NCBI RefSeq assembly: GCF_020283565.1
Contig: NC_060062.1
Location: forward strand, 26,472,251-26,536,250
Length of the DNA: 64,000 bases
Source of the DNA: Trifolium pratense
Lineage: Eukaryota > Streptophyta > Magnoliopsida > Fabales > Fabaceae
Direction: 5' to 3'
This document shows positions 34,352 through 44,640 of this stretch, piece by piece. The notes under the pieces are model-generated. The model ran no database searches. It saw only the letters and a list, made by a program, of their open reading frames with translations, and was not told the origin of the DNA. Made by a program: the position numbers and the translations under genes. Numbering within the stretch: the first letter of the stretch is position 1; every line of letters starts with the position of its first letter.

Positions 34352-34549
34352 GTAACATCCTATTTTTTATTATTAGTATTTATTTATTTATTTAATTATT
34401 CGATTGAGTAATTGTGTTTATTTTATTTTTGGATAATTAGATATTTGAGACTTTTAGTCCTAAGTTAAAAATTAGAATAATTAAACCAAAAAAAAAAAAC
34501 AAAAATTAGAACAATTATGTGGGAACTAAGTATTGGGCCTAGGAAATCT
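34352..34549 (+). repeat. Possible gypsy LTR start
   Basis: TGTAACATCCTATTTTTTAT resembles the TGTAACATCC start of plant Ty3/gypsy LTRs. The rest is AT-rich and interrupted by the foldback element at 34559. No right end was found. Confidence 0.3.
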
Positions 34550-34558
34550 CTAAAAAAA

Positions 34559-35002
34559 GATGGTTTCTCTCCCAAACCCCGTCAATTCTTTTCTACCCCC
34601 TGAATTTCCGTTTTTGCCCCTGGGGGTACTACGGTTTATACGAACCGAAATAAGCTGACATGCTGATAAATTTCGGTAACCACTTACCGAAATCTGGGAC
34701 ATTTCGGTTCGCAGGTACCGAAACAATTATTTCGGTAAACTTCTACCGAAAATGGCCTAATTCCAGCGACCAACGTACCGAAATCTAGGACATTTCGGTT
34801 CGCAGATACCGAACAAGCTGACGTTCGTTTTTTGTGTACCGAAAATGCTAATGTTCGGTTTGCAGTTACCGAAATGGTCTAATATTTGACTTCGGTGAAT
34901 ACGAACCGAAGTATTTTGGCAAAAATGTTTCAAACCGCAAGGGGCAAACTTGAATTTTTGGGGGGTAAAAAATAATTGAGGGGGGTTGGGAGAGAAACCA
35001 TC
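34559..35002. mobile_element. 444-bp foldback element with 9-bp target duplication and internal TTTCGGT hairpins
   Basis: CTAAAAAAA flanks it at 34550-34558 and 35003-35011. The ends are GATGGTTTCTCTCCCAAACC and the complement of GGGTTGGGAGAGAAACCATC. The interior repeats ATTTCGGTTCGCAG and TACCGAAAT in both orientations, giving several small hairpins. AGTATTGGGCCTAGGA is present on both sides, suggesting an additional small duplication. It is related in its ends to the 44.2-kb element. Confidence 0.82.
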
Positions 35003-35089
35003 CTAAAAAAAAGTATTGGGCCTAGGATAAGTGGAGAGAACATATTGGTAAATAGTAAGTGGGGATGTTAATAGGAAAAGCGTAGTAAA

Positions 35090-35285
35090 ACCAAGGTATT
35101 TAAGAGAGAAAATTTCTCTTCCCACCCACCCTATTTCTCGCCTACCCCCAAACTTCCGATTTTTCCCCTGATATGTTGACTTCAAAAAACACGAACCAAA
35201 TTTTTCAAGTACGGAAAACATTTTCCGCTTGCTAACTTTTCGGAAAACGTTTTCCGCTCAAACGCGAACGTTACTCTTTTCTCTT
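35090..35285. repeat. Fragment of a foldback element
   Basis: AGAGAGAAAATTTCTCTTCC, CCTATTTCTCGCCTACCCCC and repeated CGGAAAACRTTTTCCGCT hairpin units resemble the elements at 23.1 and 34.6 kb. No right terminus matching the left was found. Confidence 0.45.
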
Positions 35286-35362
35286 ATATTTTGTATATCT
35301 ACTAAATTCATGCGGACATATTTAAAATAAGATAATATTATGATATAAAAATAAAGATAATA

Positions 35363-35657
35363 CTCCCTCCGGTCCTTTTTATAAGGAACACTTAGGGCAA
35401 AAAATTTGGTCCTTTTTATAAGAAACTTTGACCAATTTTCAAATGTTTTAAATGTTCAATTTCACTTATGCCCTTATTTATTATGAGAGAGAATTTAAAA
35501 ATAAGTAAGTTAGTTGAATAAAGAGTAATTAAATAAGGGTATACATGGAATAAATTTAAATTTATAAGAGTATTAAATGAAAATAACTATGTTAAATGTG
35601 TTTTGTTGGTCTGTGTGATTTTTTCAAAGTGTTCCTTATAAAAAGGACCGGAGGGAG
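35363..35657. mobile_element. Stowaway-type MITE (295 bp)
   Basis: Ends are CTCCCTCCGGTCCTTTTTAT on both arms, followed by AAGGAACACTT. TA is duplicated at 35361-35362 and 35658-35659. The arms are complementary for about 40 bp. It belongs to a different subfamily from the intron copy at 31.3 kb (CGGTCC instead of CGTCCC). Confidence 0.9.
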
Positions 35658-35659
35658 TA

Positions 35660-36524
35660 TTAGGTTTTAAAATTTATATTTCTTGTTTAGAATTTTAAGG
35701 ATATTTAAAATTTATAGATTAGTTTGTTGTTTAAATTTATATATATAGGCATATAGTTAGAATGATATTTATAATTAGAATTTGAGAGTCTACTACTAAT
35801 ATATTAAAATGATTACTATCAAATTTACTAATTTATTCTTAGTAGGATTAATTAACCACATTCTAAATTTTGTATCCTTCATTGTAATTTCACTAACAAA
35901 AATATTGAAAGAATATAAGATAAATACAAAAAAAATAAAGAAAGAATATAAGATACATACAATAAAAAGATGATATGCTTAAAAATATGAATAAAATAAA
36001 TTATAGATATGTTCAAAAAAAAAACAGATCTTAGATAAGAACAAGACAGAACAATCTATATGCAAAAAAAATTGACTAAAAATAATAAAAAATATAGAAA
36101 GAATAAAAAATGATATACTTAAAAATATGAATAAAACATATTATAGATAGAAACAAAACAGAAAAATCTATACATAAAAATTTCACTAAACAATAAAAAA
36201 AAAAAAAAAAAAACTATGCATAAAATAGGACAAAAACAAAAAACAATAAAAAGATTATAGAAAATTTATTCTATAAAAAAACAAAAATTGAATAATTATA
36301 ACACATTAATTATAATTTATTTAAAAATCTACACGAGATAATAGTTTTACTAAAAAATAATTTATTGATTTACTAATAAATTTTACAGAAATAGTTTTAC
36401 TTGTATTTTTTTTTCTCCTAAAAAAATCATCATTATGTTATGGTGAGTTTGTTAATAAAAGATTTTTTATGCTAAAAAAATACATCTTATGTTATGGTGA
36501 GTTTATTAATAAAATATCTACGTA
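35660..36524. other. AT-rich non-coding DNA
   Basis: Very A-rich, with repeated AAAATATGAATAAAA and AAAGAATATAAGATA units around 35900-36130 and an A18 run near 36190. No gene recognised. Confidence 0.4.
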
Positions 36525-36554
36525 TCAAAATTGATTGTTAACTGGATAGGAGCA

Positions 36555-36932
36555 TTAATTGTTCTGCTCATTAACTTGAGCCTCAAGTTACTGAATTCTG
36601 TGTTGGAGGGCAGTTTTTTCATTTTTAAGAATGTTGTTGTGATTCACTAGTGCTTCTTTCTGTCCAGCAACCACCATATAGGCTCATGGCTACCAGAGAT
36701 TGGATGAAGTTTTCTTTAGGAAGCCTCCCAAGCCAGAGCAGTAATTAAGTCCCGACGCTCTTGGTCGGTATTTCTCTCCGCCATCCGTAAGATAATTACC
36801 GGTAAACGTCTTATGGATGTCTGCGAATCTGGTGTCCCCCGGGGGAAAATAAGGCAGCATCGGACAATCAGCTCATTTGCACTTCTTATGTAGAACCTTA
36901 CAGACAGGGCATTTTTCTACCCTCCCTGTCAT
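36555..36932 (-). pseudogene. LOB-domain (LBD-like) gene, copy 1, broken
   Basis: LBD proteins are plant DNA-binding regulators with a CX2CX6CX3C motif, a PYFP stretch and a GAS block. On the reverse strand this copy reads C-PV-C-KVLHKK-C, so the first three cysteines are present. It then has an in-frame TGA at 36875-36873, followed by LPYFPPGDTRFADIHKTFTG, a convincing LOB-domain stretch. A 5-bp deletion after CTTAC (near 36787) shifts the frame relative to copy 2. It preserves an 11-codon segment that copy 2 has lost. Confidence 0.8.
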
Positions 36933-37157
36933 TCTATTAAATAAACAACAACAAAAACATTAATTGCAATAAAATTTTCTATGATTAATCAAGTCTAGAA
37001 ATAATTTTTTCTGGATAAATTTGTAATATTTTCAAAGAGACATTATATCATTTTCAAGTCTAGAAATGTAACCACGAAATCAAATGAGCACACACTCTCG
37101 TGGCTCGTGAGGTTCTAAACTTATAAATCTCATCTTTTATATACATTTTGGTCATGA

Positions 37158-37162
<5 letters not shown>

Positions 37163-37223
<61 letters not shown>
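37163..37223. repeat. (TA)n microsatellite in duplication copy 1
   Basis: A TA tract of about 60 bp. The matching place in copy 2 (about 43815) has only ATATATAT, so the tract expanded after duplication or contracted in copy 2. Confidence 0.95.
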
Positions 37224-37227
<4 letters not shown>

Positions 37228-38084
37228 TTGGTACAAAGACAGCTTTTATATTTAACTCTTCTCTTATATTTAAATACTCTAATTTTTTAATTTTTTTTTT
37301 TAACCAATGAACTCATTACATTAAACTAAAGCTTGTGAAGCTAAAATTCAATATTCTAAGAAATAGAGTTTATGATTATGAACAAATTTAGTAAAAAAAA
37401 AATGATTATGATCAAATAATACTAGGATTTTAATATTTCAATGGAAGACAAACAAAAATAATAATTGGACCTTTAACATTCACAACAAAAATAATAGGAC
37501 CTTTAACATTCAAGTATGGGCTTAAGATTTTAATCCAACTATCTCTTTACTTACGACAACTTCTAATCAAGATTATAATACTAATTAGAATTAACAAAAA
37601 AAATTAGTATTACTTATTAAATAGTAAAATCAAGATTATAATACTAATTAGAATTAACAAAAAAAAATTAGTATTACTGATTAGTATTACTTATTAAATA
37701 GTAAAATGTGCAAATAACCTCAATGATATCTGAAGATTTTGATGGATTAGAAAAAAAGAGTGCCAAAAATTGATTCCTGGCACTTCGTCTTTATCAACGC
37801 CCGCAGATATCCGTATTCATTAATAAATAAGAAAAATACTTAAATATTCTTGTTATTAAATATAAAAGAGGCTTTTATATTCATCATAACTTTGTGATGA
37901 ACTTTATTTTAGTTAGAAATGTATGTATATTATTTTTTTTAAAGAGAAATGTATGGATATTATATTAAGTTTTGTTAAAAAGAAGAAAAATAAATATGGT
38001 GACTTTGTTAAATTGAAAGTGAAATGTACGAATATTATTACAGTGATGCTATACATCACAAAATCCCATTTGCGAAGTTCACGA

Positions 38085-38125
38085 ACCAGTGTTAGGATGA
38101 CATTATTTGATCCCTCCCCTATATG
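38085..38125 (+). repeat. Terminal fragment related to foldback element B
   Basis: TTATTTGATCCCTCCCCTAT, followed by TATA repeats, resembles the right end of the element at 19477-19876. No left half is visible. Confidence 0.35.
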
Positions 38126-38142
38126 TATATATATACAAAATT

Positions 38143-38765
38143 TGTAACATCCCAACTCTAATAAATATGATAGTGTTGATTAGAATCTCCAATTAGAAGA
38201 TAAAATAGTATTTTGTGAGGAAAATAAGAAAGAATGACAAACTAGTAATAAAAGGGAAATTGTATGGCAATTTAATAGAGTTGATAAAAAGGGGACTTAT
38301 AGAATAAAACGAACCAAGATTTATAATTGTGCGACACATTTTATTACATTGAATTGAAGTACTTATAGAATAATACATTATTTTATACATGACCGATCAA
38401 CTGGCAGGATAACCCCTTTAACCACTAACACCTTAGGTGTAGGTGGAACTCACCGAGGCTAATGTCTCAACCCACTCATTTTTATATTTTTCAGATAACA
38501 GATTGGATAAGACAAGGGTAAGAAGAAGCTAAAGATTGAAGATGAAAGATTACCTTAGTTTCTTCCTTGTATTGTTAGATTAATTTGTTATGTGTATCTC
38601 ATTGGATTATTTCCACTATGTAATGAAAATTTATTTCTCTGTATCTGGTGATGGATTTAAGTACTTGTGAATTTTCAAACAAGTTACTCTGTAAATTTTA
38701 ATGTATCTGGATTCAATTATGTATATCTCTGTCAAAATTCTAGACAATTGACATGAGGTGTTATA
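38143..38765 (+). repeat. Probable gypsy-type LTR
   Basis: Starts TGTAACATCCCAACTC and ends about GAGGTGTTATA. It is followed by AAATTGGTAG, which may be a decayed primer site. Features such as TTTTTCAGATAACAG and a long 3' AT-rich tail fit plant Ty3/gypsy LTRs. No internal coding region follows, so this would be a solo or truncated LTR. Confidence 0.42.
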
Positions 38766-38769
38766 AAAT

Positions 38770-39680
38770 TGGTAGTTTACAGAAAACATAGATAGGTGGT
38801 AATATTATTCTTGGTTGTCGTTGAATAGGCATTCGTGGAAACAAGCATTTTCCATATTATTATGTGTTAGTTTTTTTTTTTTTTAAGAAACTTTAGGTAA
38901 TTAGAAAAAAAATTAGCATCCATGGATATCTGTTAATATTTGCGAATAACTCAAATCCTATGGATTACATGCTTAGTGGATACCCCTATGGATATGGAAC
39001 AAATATGGATATCATATTTATCTGATGAGGCGGACATGAATATCATATTATATTATCCACCCCATATATATTCATTTAATCCCTACATGAGAGTATGCGT
39101 TAATTGATAGCGCATACCTAACCAGCGTAAAACAACACCCCGTACATGTTCGGAGATTACACTCAAAAAACAAATGCACCAAATATTATCTTGAATTTGA
39201 ATCAGATTACCAACAGGATAGGATAAAAAAATAATTTAGTGATTTATTCAATAAAATTTATTTTAAAATAAAAATAAAATTAATAAAATATAAATAATAA
39301 AATAATTTGATATTAAATTAAAAATAAAATAATTAAATTTTATAAATATATACACGATTTTCTCGCAGGGGTAATTTCATAATTTAAATAATCTAAAAAA
39401 TCAAAATTCTACAAAAATTAGAATATTTAATAGTAAAATAATTATTAAAAACCCCAAAAAAATTATTGGGCAGGATTGTTCAAGTTTTCATCACCCAAAT
39501 GACCATAAAAAAAATATCGACACTATTCCTCAACAGTTTAATGTTGTAATCCTCAACAGTGAGCATCATCAACATAGAGTTCTTCTCTCTTCAAAGGGTA
39601 CGTGACCTAGGACTTTTCCATTATTTAAGTATTAAATAACAAGTGTTTTCAACAAGTAAATAAAAACCATTTCATCTAAT
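38770..39680. other. AT-rich non-coding DNA
   Basis: A-rich tracts and short repeats (GGATATCATATTTAT / GAATATCATATTATA near 39010-39050). No gene recognised. Confidence 0.35.
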
Positions 39681-39689
39681 TTGAATAGA

Positions 39690-39885
39690 ATATTTGACAA
39701 CAGAGTTGTCAATGATTTTTTTTGTGTTTTTGGTATTGCGAAATTTGATGGGATATATTTTTATGTTCATATAGAAAAGAAAATAAATTGTTACGTGGAG
39801 AATACTTTCATGTTCTTATTTTTCTTTCTCATTAATATTCATAGCTACATGCATCATGCATGGCTCTATCTACAAATCCTATTCA
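39690..39885 (+). repeat. Paralogous segment shared with 42.73-42.86 kb
   Basis: GTTTTTGGTATTGYGAAATTTG, read here in two halves, and ATATATTTTTATRTTYATA, GGAGAATACT and ATATTCATAGCTA occur in the same order at 42725-42865. Short open frames exist in both copies (FGIAKFDGIYFYVHIEKK; FGIVKFGGIYFYIYTEKK) but differ in extent. I do not recognise the product. Confidence 0.6.
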
Positions 39886-39986
39886 TAGCTATATATATAT
39901 TCTAAACTGAATCATAAATTTTAAATCATAATATTATATTGTTTTAAATATAAAACTAAAATTTGTCAAATATATATATATATATA

Positions 39987-41615
39987 GGGGTTTTCTAACT
40001 TAGACCCTAGTTAGGTCTAAGTTAGCAAGGTGCACCTTTTGAGTTGGACAAAAATACCCATTTTTTTTTTTTTTGAAACAATAGAGCAACTGGGGCATGT
40101 ATGTAATTTGCATCATAAAAATACCCTTTTTTTTTTTTTTGAAACAATAGAACAACTATTACATTTTTTAAATTTCTTCCAAATTTCGACCTCATTTTAC
40201 GTGCGAATCGAACGCCGATTTCAAAAACTAATACCGGAAACCTTTGTAAAATTGAAAAACGATCAAAATCCATATAAGGAACGTCGAGTTTCGTTGAGTA
40301 TTGAGGGAGATCGAACCGGGTCAAAAACCGGGTCGCACGACCCGTTTCTGCATAAAACGGGTGGGAGGGACGATGAACAGTGCGCGTCGCCCACGCCTAC
40401 TCTCACCGGCGGCGCGTGGGGGCGCGTGCGGCCTCAGGGAGGCTCTATGTTTTTTTTATTTTTTCATAATAAAATAGTAGATAATATTCTGGAAATTTTG
40501 GTATATTGTATGAAATTTTTGGAGACCCGAAACTATTTTTAGTTAATTAAATGAGTAAAAAGGTAATTAAAAATATTATAATTCCATAAAAAATTTCCAA
40601 AATTTTATGTAAAGTACTATGAATTATTTAGAACCCTCTTGTGTACCTCACTCTCCCTAGTTCAAGTCATGAAATTATTTTCACAAATTCCGCTGATTAT
40701 TTAAAACCATTTAACAAATAATAATAATAATTTCATAGATTTGTACTCTGAAACCAATTGTTTTTTTATTTGTTTCTAATAAAATATTAGATAATATTCT
40801 GGAACTTTTGGTATATTTTATGAAATTTTTTGAGACCTGAAACTATTTTTCGTTAATTAAATGAGATAAAACGGTAATTAAAAACTATTGTTTGCTTCTG
40901 AAACCATTTAGCTGGAAGAATGGTTTCAGAGAGTTATACTGTGAAACCATTCTAGCAGTAAAATGGTTTCAGAAGCAAACAATTAAAAATCAACTCCCCT
41001 GAAACCATTCTATCAGTGAAATGGTTTCAAAGTACAACGCTCTGAAACCATTGTACCAGCTAAATGGTTTCAGAATGGTTTCAGAAGCAAACAATTAAGA
41101 AATTACTCACTGAAACCATTCTACCAGTAAAATGGTTTCAGAGAGTTATACTGTGAAACCATTCTACCAGCTAAATGGTTTCACAGTATTATATAAAGAT
41201 AATTAAAGGTAGTGAAAAATTGAGTTTTTTTTTTGTGTCCAAATCAAACGAACCAAGTCTCTATTTGTAGACAAAAAAAATTATGAATTTTGGTATAAAA
41301 ATAAAAAAATAAAAAATTAATTTACAACGAAATAATTGAGTTTAAAGTATTAAATGAAAAAAAAAAACACGCCAACCACCCAGCAGTTGACACGTGTCCT
41401 GCTTTTTTAAAATGAAAATTTCTCTCTCCAGGCGCAGATCTAGTGTGGTGCACGCGCTGGCTTATCATGGAGATGGATGATCTGGACTGTCTGATTGATC
41501 CGACAGCCATGATGAGATCATCTCTTGGCCGTCTGATGGAAATCAACGGTCTGTAACGGTGGTCCTGCGGTAGGCGCGCGACACTGGATCAGCGCTGGGT
41601 CTAAATTAGCAGCCC

Positions 41616-41617
<2 letters not shown>
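39987..41617. mobile_element. 1.63-kb element inserted between (TA)n tracts
   Basis: Begins GGGGTTTTCTAACTTAGACC immediately after TATATATA and ends GGGTCTAAATTAGCAGCCCCC (21 bases, matching CTAACTTAGACC in inverse) immediately before a (TA)n tract of about 80 bp. The first 120 bp recur at 20354. The interior has a GC-rich patch (40310-40440, with CGGGTCGCACGACCCG), a near-repeat ATAATATTCTGGAA (40480 and 40790), and a cluster of hairpins at 40893-41190. No transposase is visible. The ends suggest a TA-targeting terminal-inverted-repeat element, class unknown. Confidence 0.7.
40893..41190. repeat. Cluster of TGAAACCATT...AATGGTTTCA hairpins
   Basis: At least five short palindromic units of about 30 bp occur in 300 bp, typically CTGAAACCATTCTACCAG followed by CTAAATGGTTTCAG. 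They are separated by 15-35 bp spacers, two of which share GAAGCAAACAATTAA. Loop variants are CTAGCAGTA, CTATCAGTG, GTACCAGCT and CTACCAGTA. The cluster lies inside the 1.63-kb element. Confidence 0.88.

Positions 41618-41698
<81 letters not shown>
41618..41698. repeat. (TA)n microsatellite, about 80 bp
   Basis: Directly abuts the right end of the 39987-41617 element. Confidence 0.95.
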
Positions 41699-41705
<7 letters not shown>

Positions 41706-41709
41706 AAAA

Positions 41710-42000
41710 TCTTCAAAAAAGTATTTAGGCATTATTCTCGACACTACTCCTTGACTGAATATCTTTTTGTTGTATCCGTGACCTAATATCTTTGTTTTGT
41801 ATATAACCTGAGATTTGAGTTGATTTTTTTTTCTGAACACTCATTCCCGACTGAATAGCTTTGTGTTGTATTCAACTTGAAATTCATGTTGATTTTGTTG
41901 TTGTTGATCCACTTCTTTTGTTGTTGTTTTTGTACAACGCTCATTCCTAACTGAATATCTTTTTGTTGTATTCAATATGAGATTTTTTTTTTTTATTCAT
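41710..42000 (+). repeat. Degenerate tandem repeat
   Basis: Three or four copies of CGACTGAATAGCTTTGTGTT / CTAACTGAATATCTTTTTGTT-type sequence, with TTGTATTCAA, recur at about 70-110 bp spacing. They are non-coding. A related piece (CCTCAACAGTTTAATGTTGT) is at about 39528. Confidence 0.5.
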
Positions 42001-43186
42001 ATGCATCTTCACATGATACGTGAGCCATATTTTTCATCTACTGGTTATTAGTTATGAGTTATATAATACATGTGCATATTTCATGCTTTTCATGGATATT
42101 AAAAATAGAATAAGCTTTAAACTTGAAAACACACCAAATAAAACCTACAATATGAATAGTTGAATACCCAAACATGTATGACTCTTCTTGCAAAAGTCTA
42201 AATATATATATGATAAAATCTCCATGCTAGCTAGTATCTATATATACTTACTATGTCTATGGTTTCTTAATTTTATGAACGTATATGTTTATTATTGGAA
42301 TTCTTTGAGTCACATAGCATAATAACCTCCCTAATTATATTTATTGACCTTATGTATTCATTTCATAAGGTGTGAGTAGATTGATTTTCCGTATTCTTTT
42401 TCATTAAGTTGATGTCATTAGCAATATTTATTACCTTTTAATATAATGTATTAATTTTTTTAGATTTAATTTAATAAATTAAAAGAGATAATATTAAGAT
42501 TTTAACAAAGATTGAAAACATTTTCTTAGAGTGCCACATCATCACAATGAAGGCCTATGATCAATTCAACCTTTCTTTTACTAGTAAAAGATGCAATACA
42601 TGTTTATAATTTATCTAACACGTGAAAATGTTTTTGTTGTTATGATTGTTGGTTATATATTATTGTTGATTTCTTCTTTTTCTTCATCTTCGTCTTCATT
42701 TTCTTTCATTGATACCACTGATATGGTTTTTTGTATTTTTGGTATTGTGAAATTTGGTGGAATATATTTTTATATTTATACGGAGAAGAAAATATATTGT
42801 TAGATGGAGAATACTCTTTTATTTCTCATTGATATTCATAGCTATATGCATGACTCTATATATATAAAGCCACATAAAAATAAATCATATATTTTAAATA
42901 ACATATTAAATACAGCTCTTTGCCTTCCAATACAGGTTTTATATTATTTTTTTCTGATATTCCTTTCAGTTGCGAATTAGTTCGTGGTTCCCTACTTGTG
43001 TAACTTGCTTGTGTAACGAATTATGCATACCAAAATTCTGAAACAAGTAATAGTGTTAATTCACTAAAATTCTTCAAACATGAATATGAAACAAGTAATA
43101 GTTTTAATTCACCAAATGAATATGAAATCTAAAAATGATACTATTATCAATCAAAAAATTACTAGTGGAACTGCCCTTCTGATTCA
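42001..43186. other. Non-coding DNA including the second copy of the 39.7-kb segment
   Basis: 42725-42865 matches 39690-39885. The frame 42591-42803 spans a TTC-rich stretch and part of that segment, and has no recognised domain. The remainder is AT-rich. Confidence 0.45.
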
Positions 43187-43216
43187 TCTGCATTGATTGT
43201 TAACTGGATAGGAGCA

Positions 43217-43567
43217 TTAATTGTTCTGCTCATTAACTTGAGCCTCAAGTTGCTGAGTTATGAGTTGGAGGACAGCTTTTTCATTTTTAAGAATGTTGTT
43301 GTGATTCACTAGTGCTTCTTTCTGTCCAGCAACCACCTTATAGGCTCCATGGCTACCGGAGATTGGATGAAGTTTTCTTTGGGAAGCCTCCCAAGCCAGA
43401 GTAGTAATTAAGTCCCGACGCTCTTGGTCGGTATTTCTCTCCGCCATCCATTTTGTAAGATAATTACCGGTAAACGTCTTATGGATAAGCAGCATCGGAC
43501 AATCAGCTTCTTTGGACTTCTTATGTAGAACCTTACAGGCAGGGCATTTTTCTACCCTCACTGCCAT
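43217..43567 (-). CDS. LOB-domain (LBD-like) protein, 116 aa, degenerate zinc motif
   Basis: An open reverse-strand frame, MAVRVEKCPACKVLHKKSKE and onward, to NNILKNEKAVLQ and QQLEAQVNEQNN. It fits the LOB domain: C-x2-C at the start, then IHKTFTGNYLTKW (GAS-block-like), then QERRDLITTLAWEASQRKLH (matching the usual QR-x-DAV-x-SL-x-YEA-x-AR) and a C-terminal leucine-rich stretch. The third cysteine is serine (S in KKSKE). Eleven residues including PYFPPGDTRF, still present in the 36.6-kb copy, are deleted. It may be expressed, but DNA binding is doubtful. An AG (aatag) just before the ATG could be a splice acceptor, so an upstream exon may exist. Confidence 0.65.
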   Translation of the reverse strand: MAVRVEKCPACKVLHKKSKEADCPMLLIHKTFTGNYLTKWMAERNTDQERRDLITTLAWEASQRKLHPISGSHGAYKVVAGQKEALVNHNNILKNEKAVLQLITQQLEAQVNEQNN

Positions 43568-44157
43568 TCTATTAAAAAAACAACAACAAAAATATTAATT
43601 GCAATAAAATTTTCTATGATTAATCAAGTCTAGAAATAATTTTTTCTGATAAATTTGTAATATTTTCAAAGGGGCGTTATATCATTTTCAAGTCTAGAAA
43701 TGTAACCACGAAATCAAATGAGCACACACTCTCGTGGCTCACACTCTCGTGGCTCGTGAGGTTCTAAACTTATAAATCTCATATTTTATATACATTTTGG
43801 TCAAGACAATTTTTATATATATAATTTTTTTGTACAAAGACAGTTTTTATATTTAACTCTTCTCTTATATTTAAATTACTCTAATTTTAAATTTTTTTTT
43901 AACCAATGAACTCATTACATTAAACTAAAGCTTGTGAAGCTAAAATTCAATATTCCAAGAAATAGAGTTTATGATTATGAACAAATTTAGTAAAGAAAAA
44001 AATGATTATGATCAAATAATACTAGGATTTTAATATTTCAATGGAAGATGGACAAAAATAATAATTGGACCTTTTAACTTTCACAACAAAAATAATAATT
44101 GGACCTTTAACAAACATTCAAGTATGGGCTTAAGATTTTAATCCAAATATCTCTTTA

Positions 44158-44410
44158 GATGTTTTCTCTCCCCACCCCCGTGAATCTTTTATCCCCCTAA
44201 ATTTCCAATTTTGCCCTTGAAAAAACTTCGGTTCGTAGAAACTGAAGTTTTTTTTTGCCTAGAAAACAAATTTCGGTTTCTAAAAACCGAAATTTACTCT
44301 AAATTTGCACTAGTAAAAATTCGGTTTCTGCGAACCGAATTTTTCTGCAAGGACAAAATTGAAATATTGAGGGTATAAAAGATTCACGGGAGGTTGGAAG
44401 AGAAAACATC
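44158..44410. mobile_element. 253-bp foldback MITE with 9-bp target duplication and an in-window empty site
   Basis: ATCTCTTTA flanks it at 44149-44157 and 44411-44419. The ends are GATGTTTTCTCTCCCCACCC and the complement of AGGTTGGAAGAGAAAACATC. The interior carries TTCGGTTTCT / AGAAACCGAA hairpins. The paralogous site at 37544-37552 reads TATCTCTTTACTTACG with no insert. The 9-bp duplication suggests a Mutator-like element. Confidence 0.95.
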
Positions 44411-44640
44411 ATCTCTTTACTTACGACAACTTCTAATCAAGATTACAATACTAATTAACAGAATTGACTAAAACTAGGGAACAACTTATAATTTACGACA
44501 ACTTCTAATCAAGATTACAATACTAATTAGAATTAACAAAAAAAAAATTAGTATTAGTTATTAAATAGAAAAATGTGCAATTAACCTCTCTTCTGAAGAT
44601 TTTGATGGATTAACAAAAAAAGAGCGCCAAAAATTGATTC

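Larger units (their letters stand above)
36525..37800. repeat. Segmental duplication, copy 1
   Basis: Aligns with 43187-44640 from ATTGATTGTTAACTGGATAG through AAAATTGATTCCT. Shared landmarks are the LBD-like gene, GAAATGTAACCACGAAATC, CTCGTGAGGTTCTAAAC, TTCAATGGAAGA and TCTTTACTTACGACAAC. Copy 1 has a long (TA)n tract at 37163-37223 where copy 2 has only a few units, and a local tandem duplication at 37575-37700. It lacks the foldback element that interrupts copy 2. Confidence 0.88.
43187..44640. repeat. Segmental duplication, copy 2
   Basis: Partner of 36525-37800. Copy-specific changes are a 253-bp foldback element at 44158-44410, a small tandem duplication CACACTCTCGTGGCT at 43724-43753, and lack of the long TA tract. 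Most other positions agree closely by eye, so the duplication is fairly recent compared with most repeats here. Confidence 0.88.

Noticed and set aside
40030..40542. 170-codon forward frame inside the 1.63-kb element
   Set aside because: It begins in the terminal repeat, crosses two poly-T tracts and has no domain. The overlapping reverse frame is equally long, so it is probably chance openness in a GC-richer patch.
40893..41190. Regularly spaced palindromic repeats that could be mistaken for a CRISPR array
   Set aside because: The context is a plant nuclear genome, the spacers are not unique (GAAGCAAACAATTAA recurs), repeat lengths vary and there are no cas genes.
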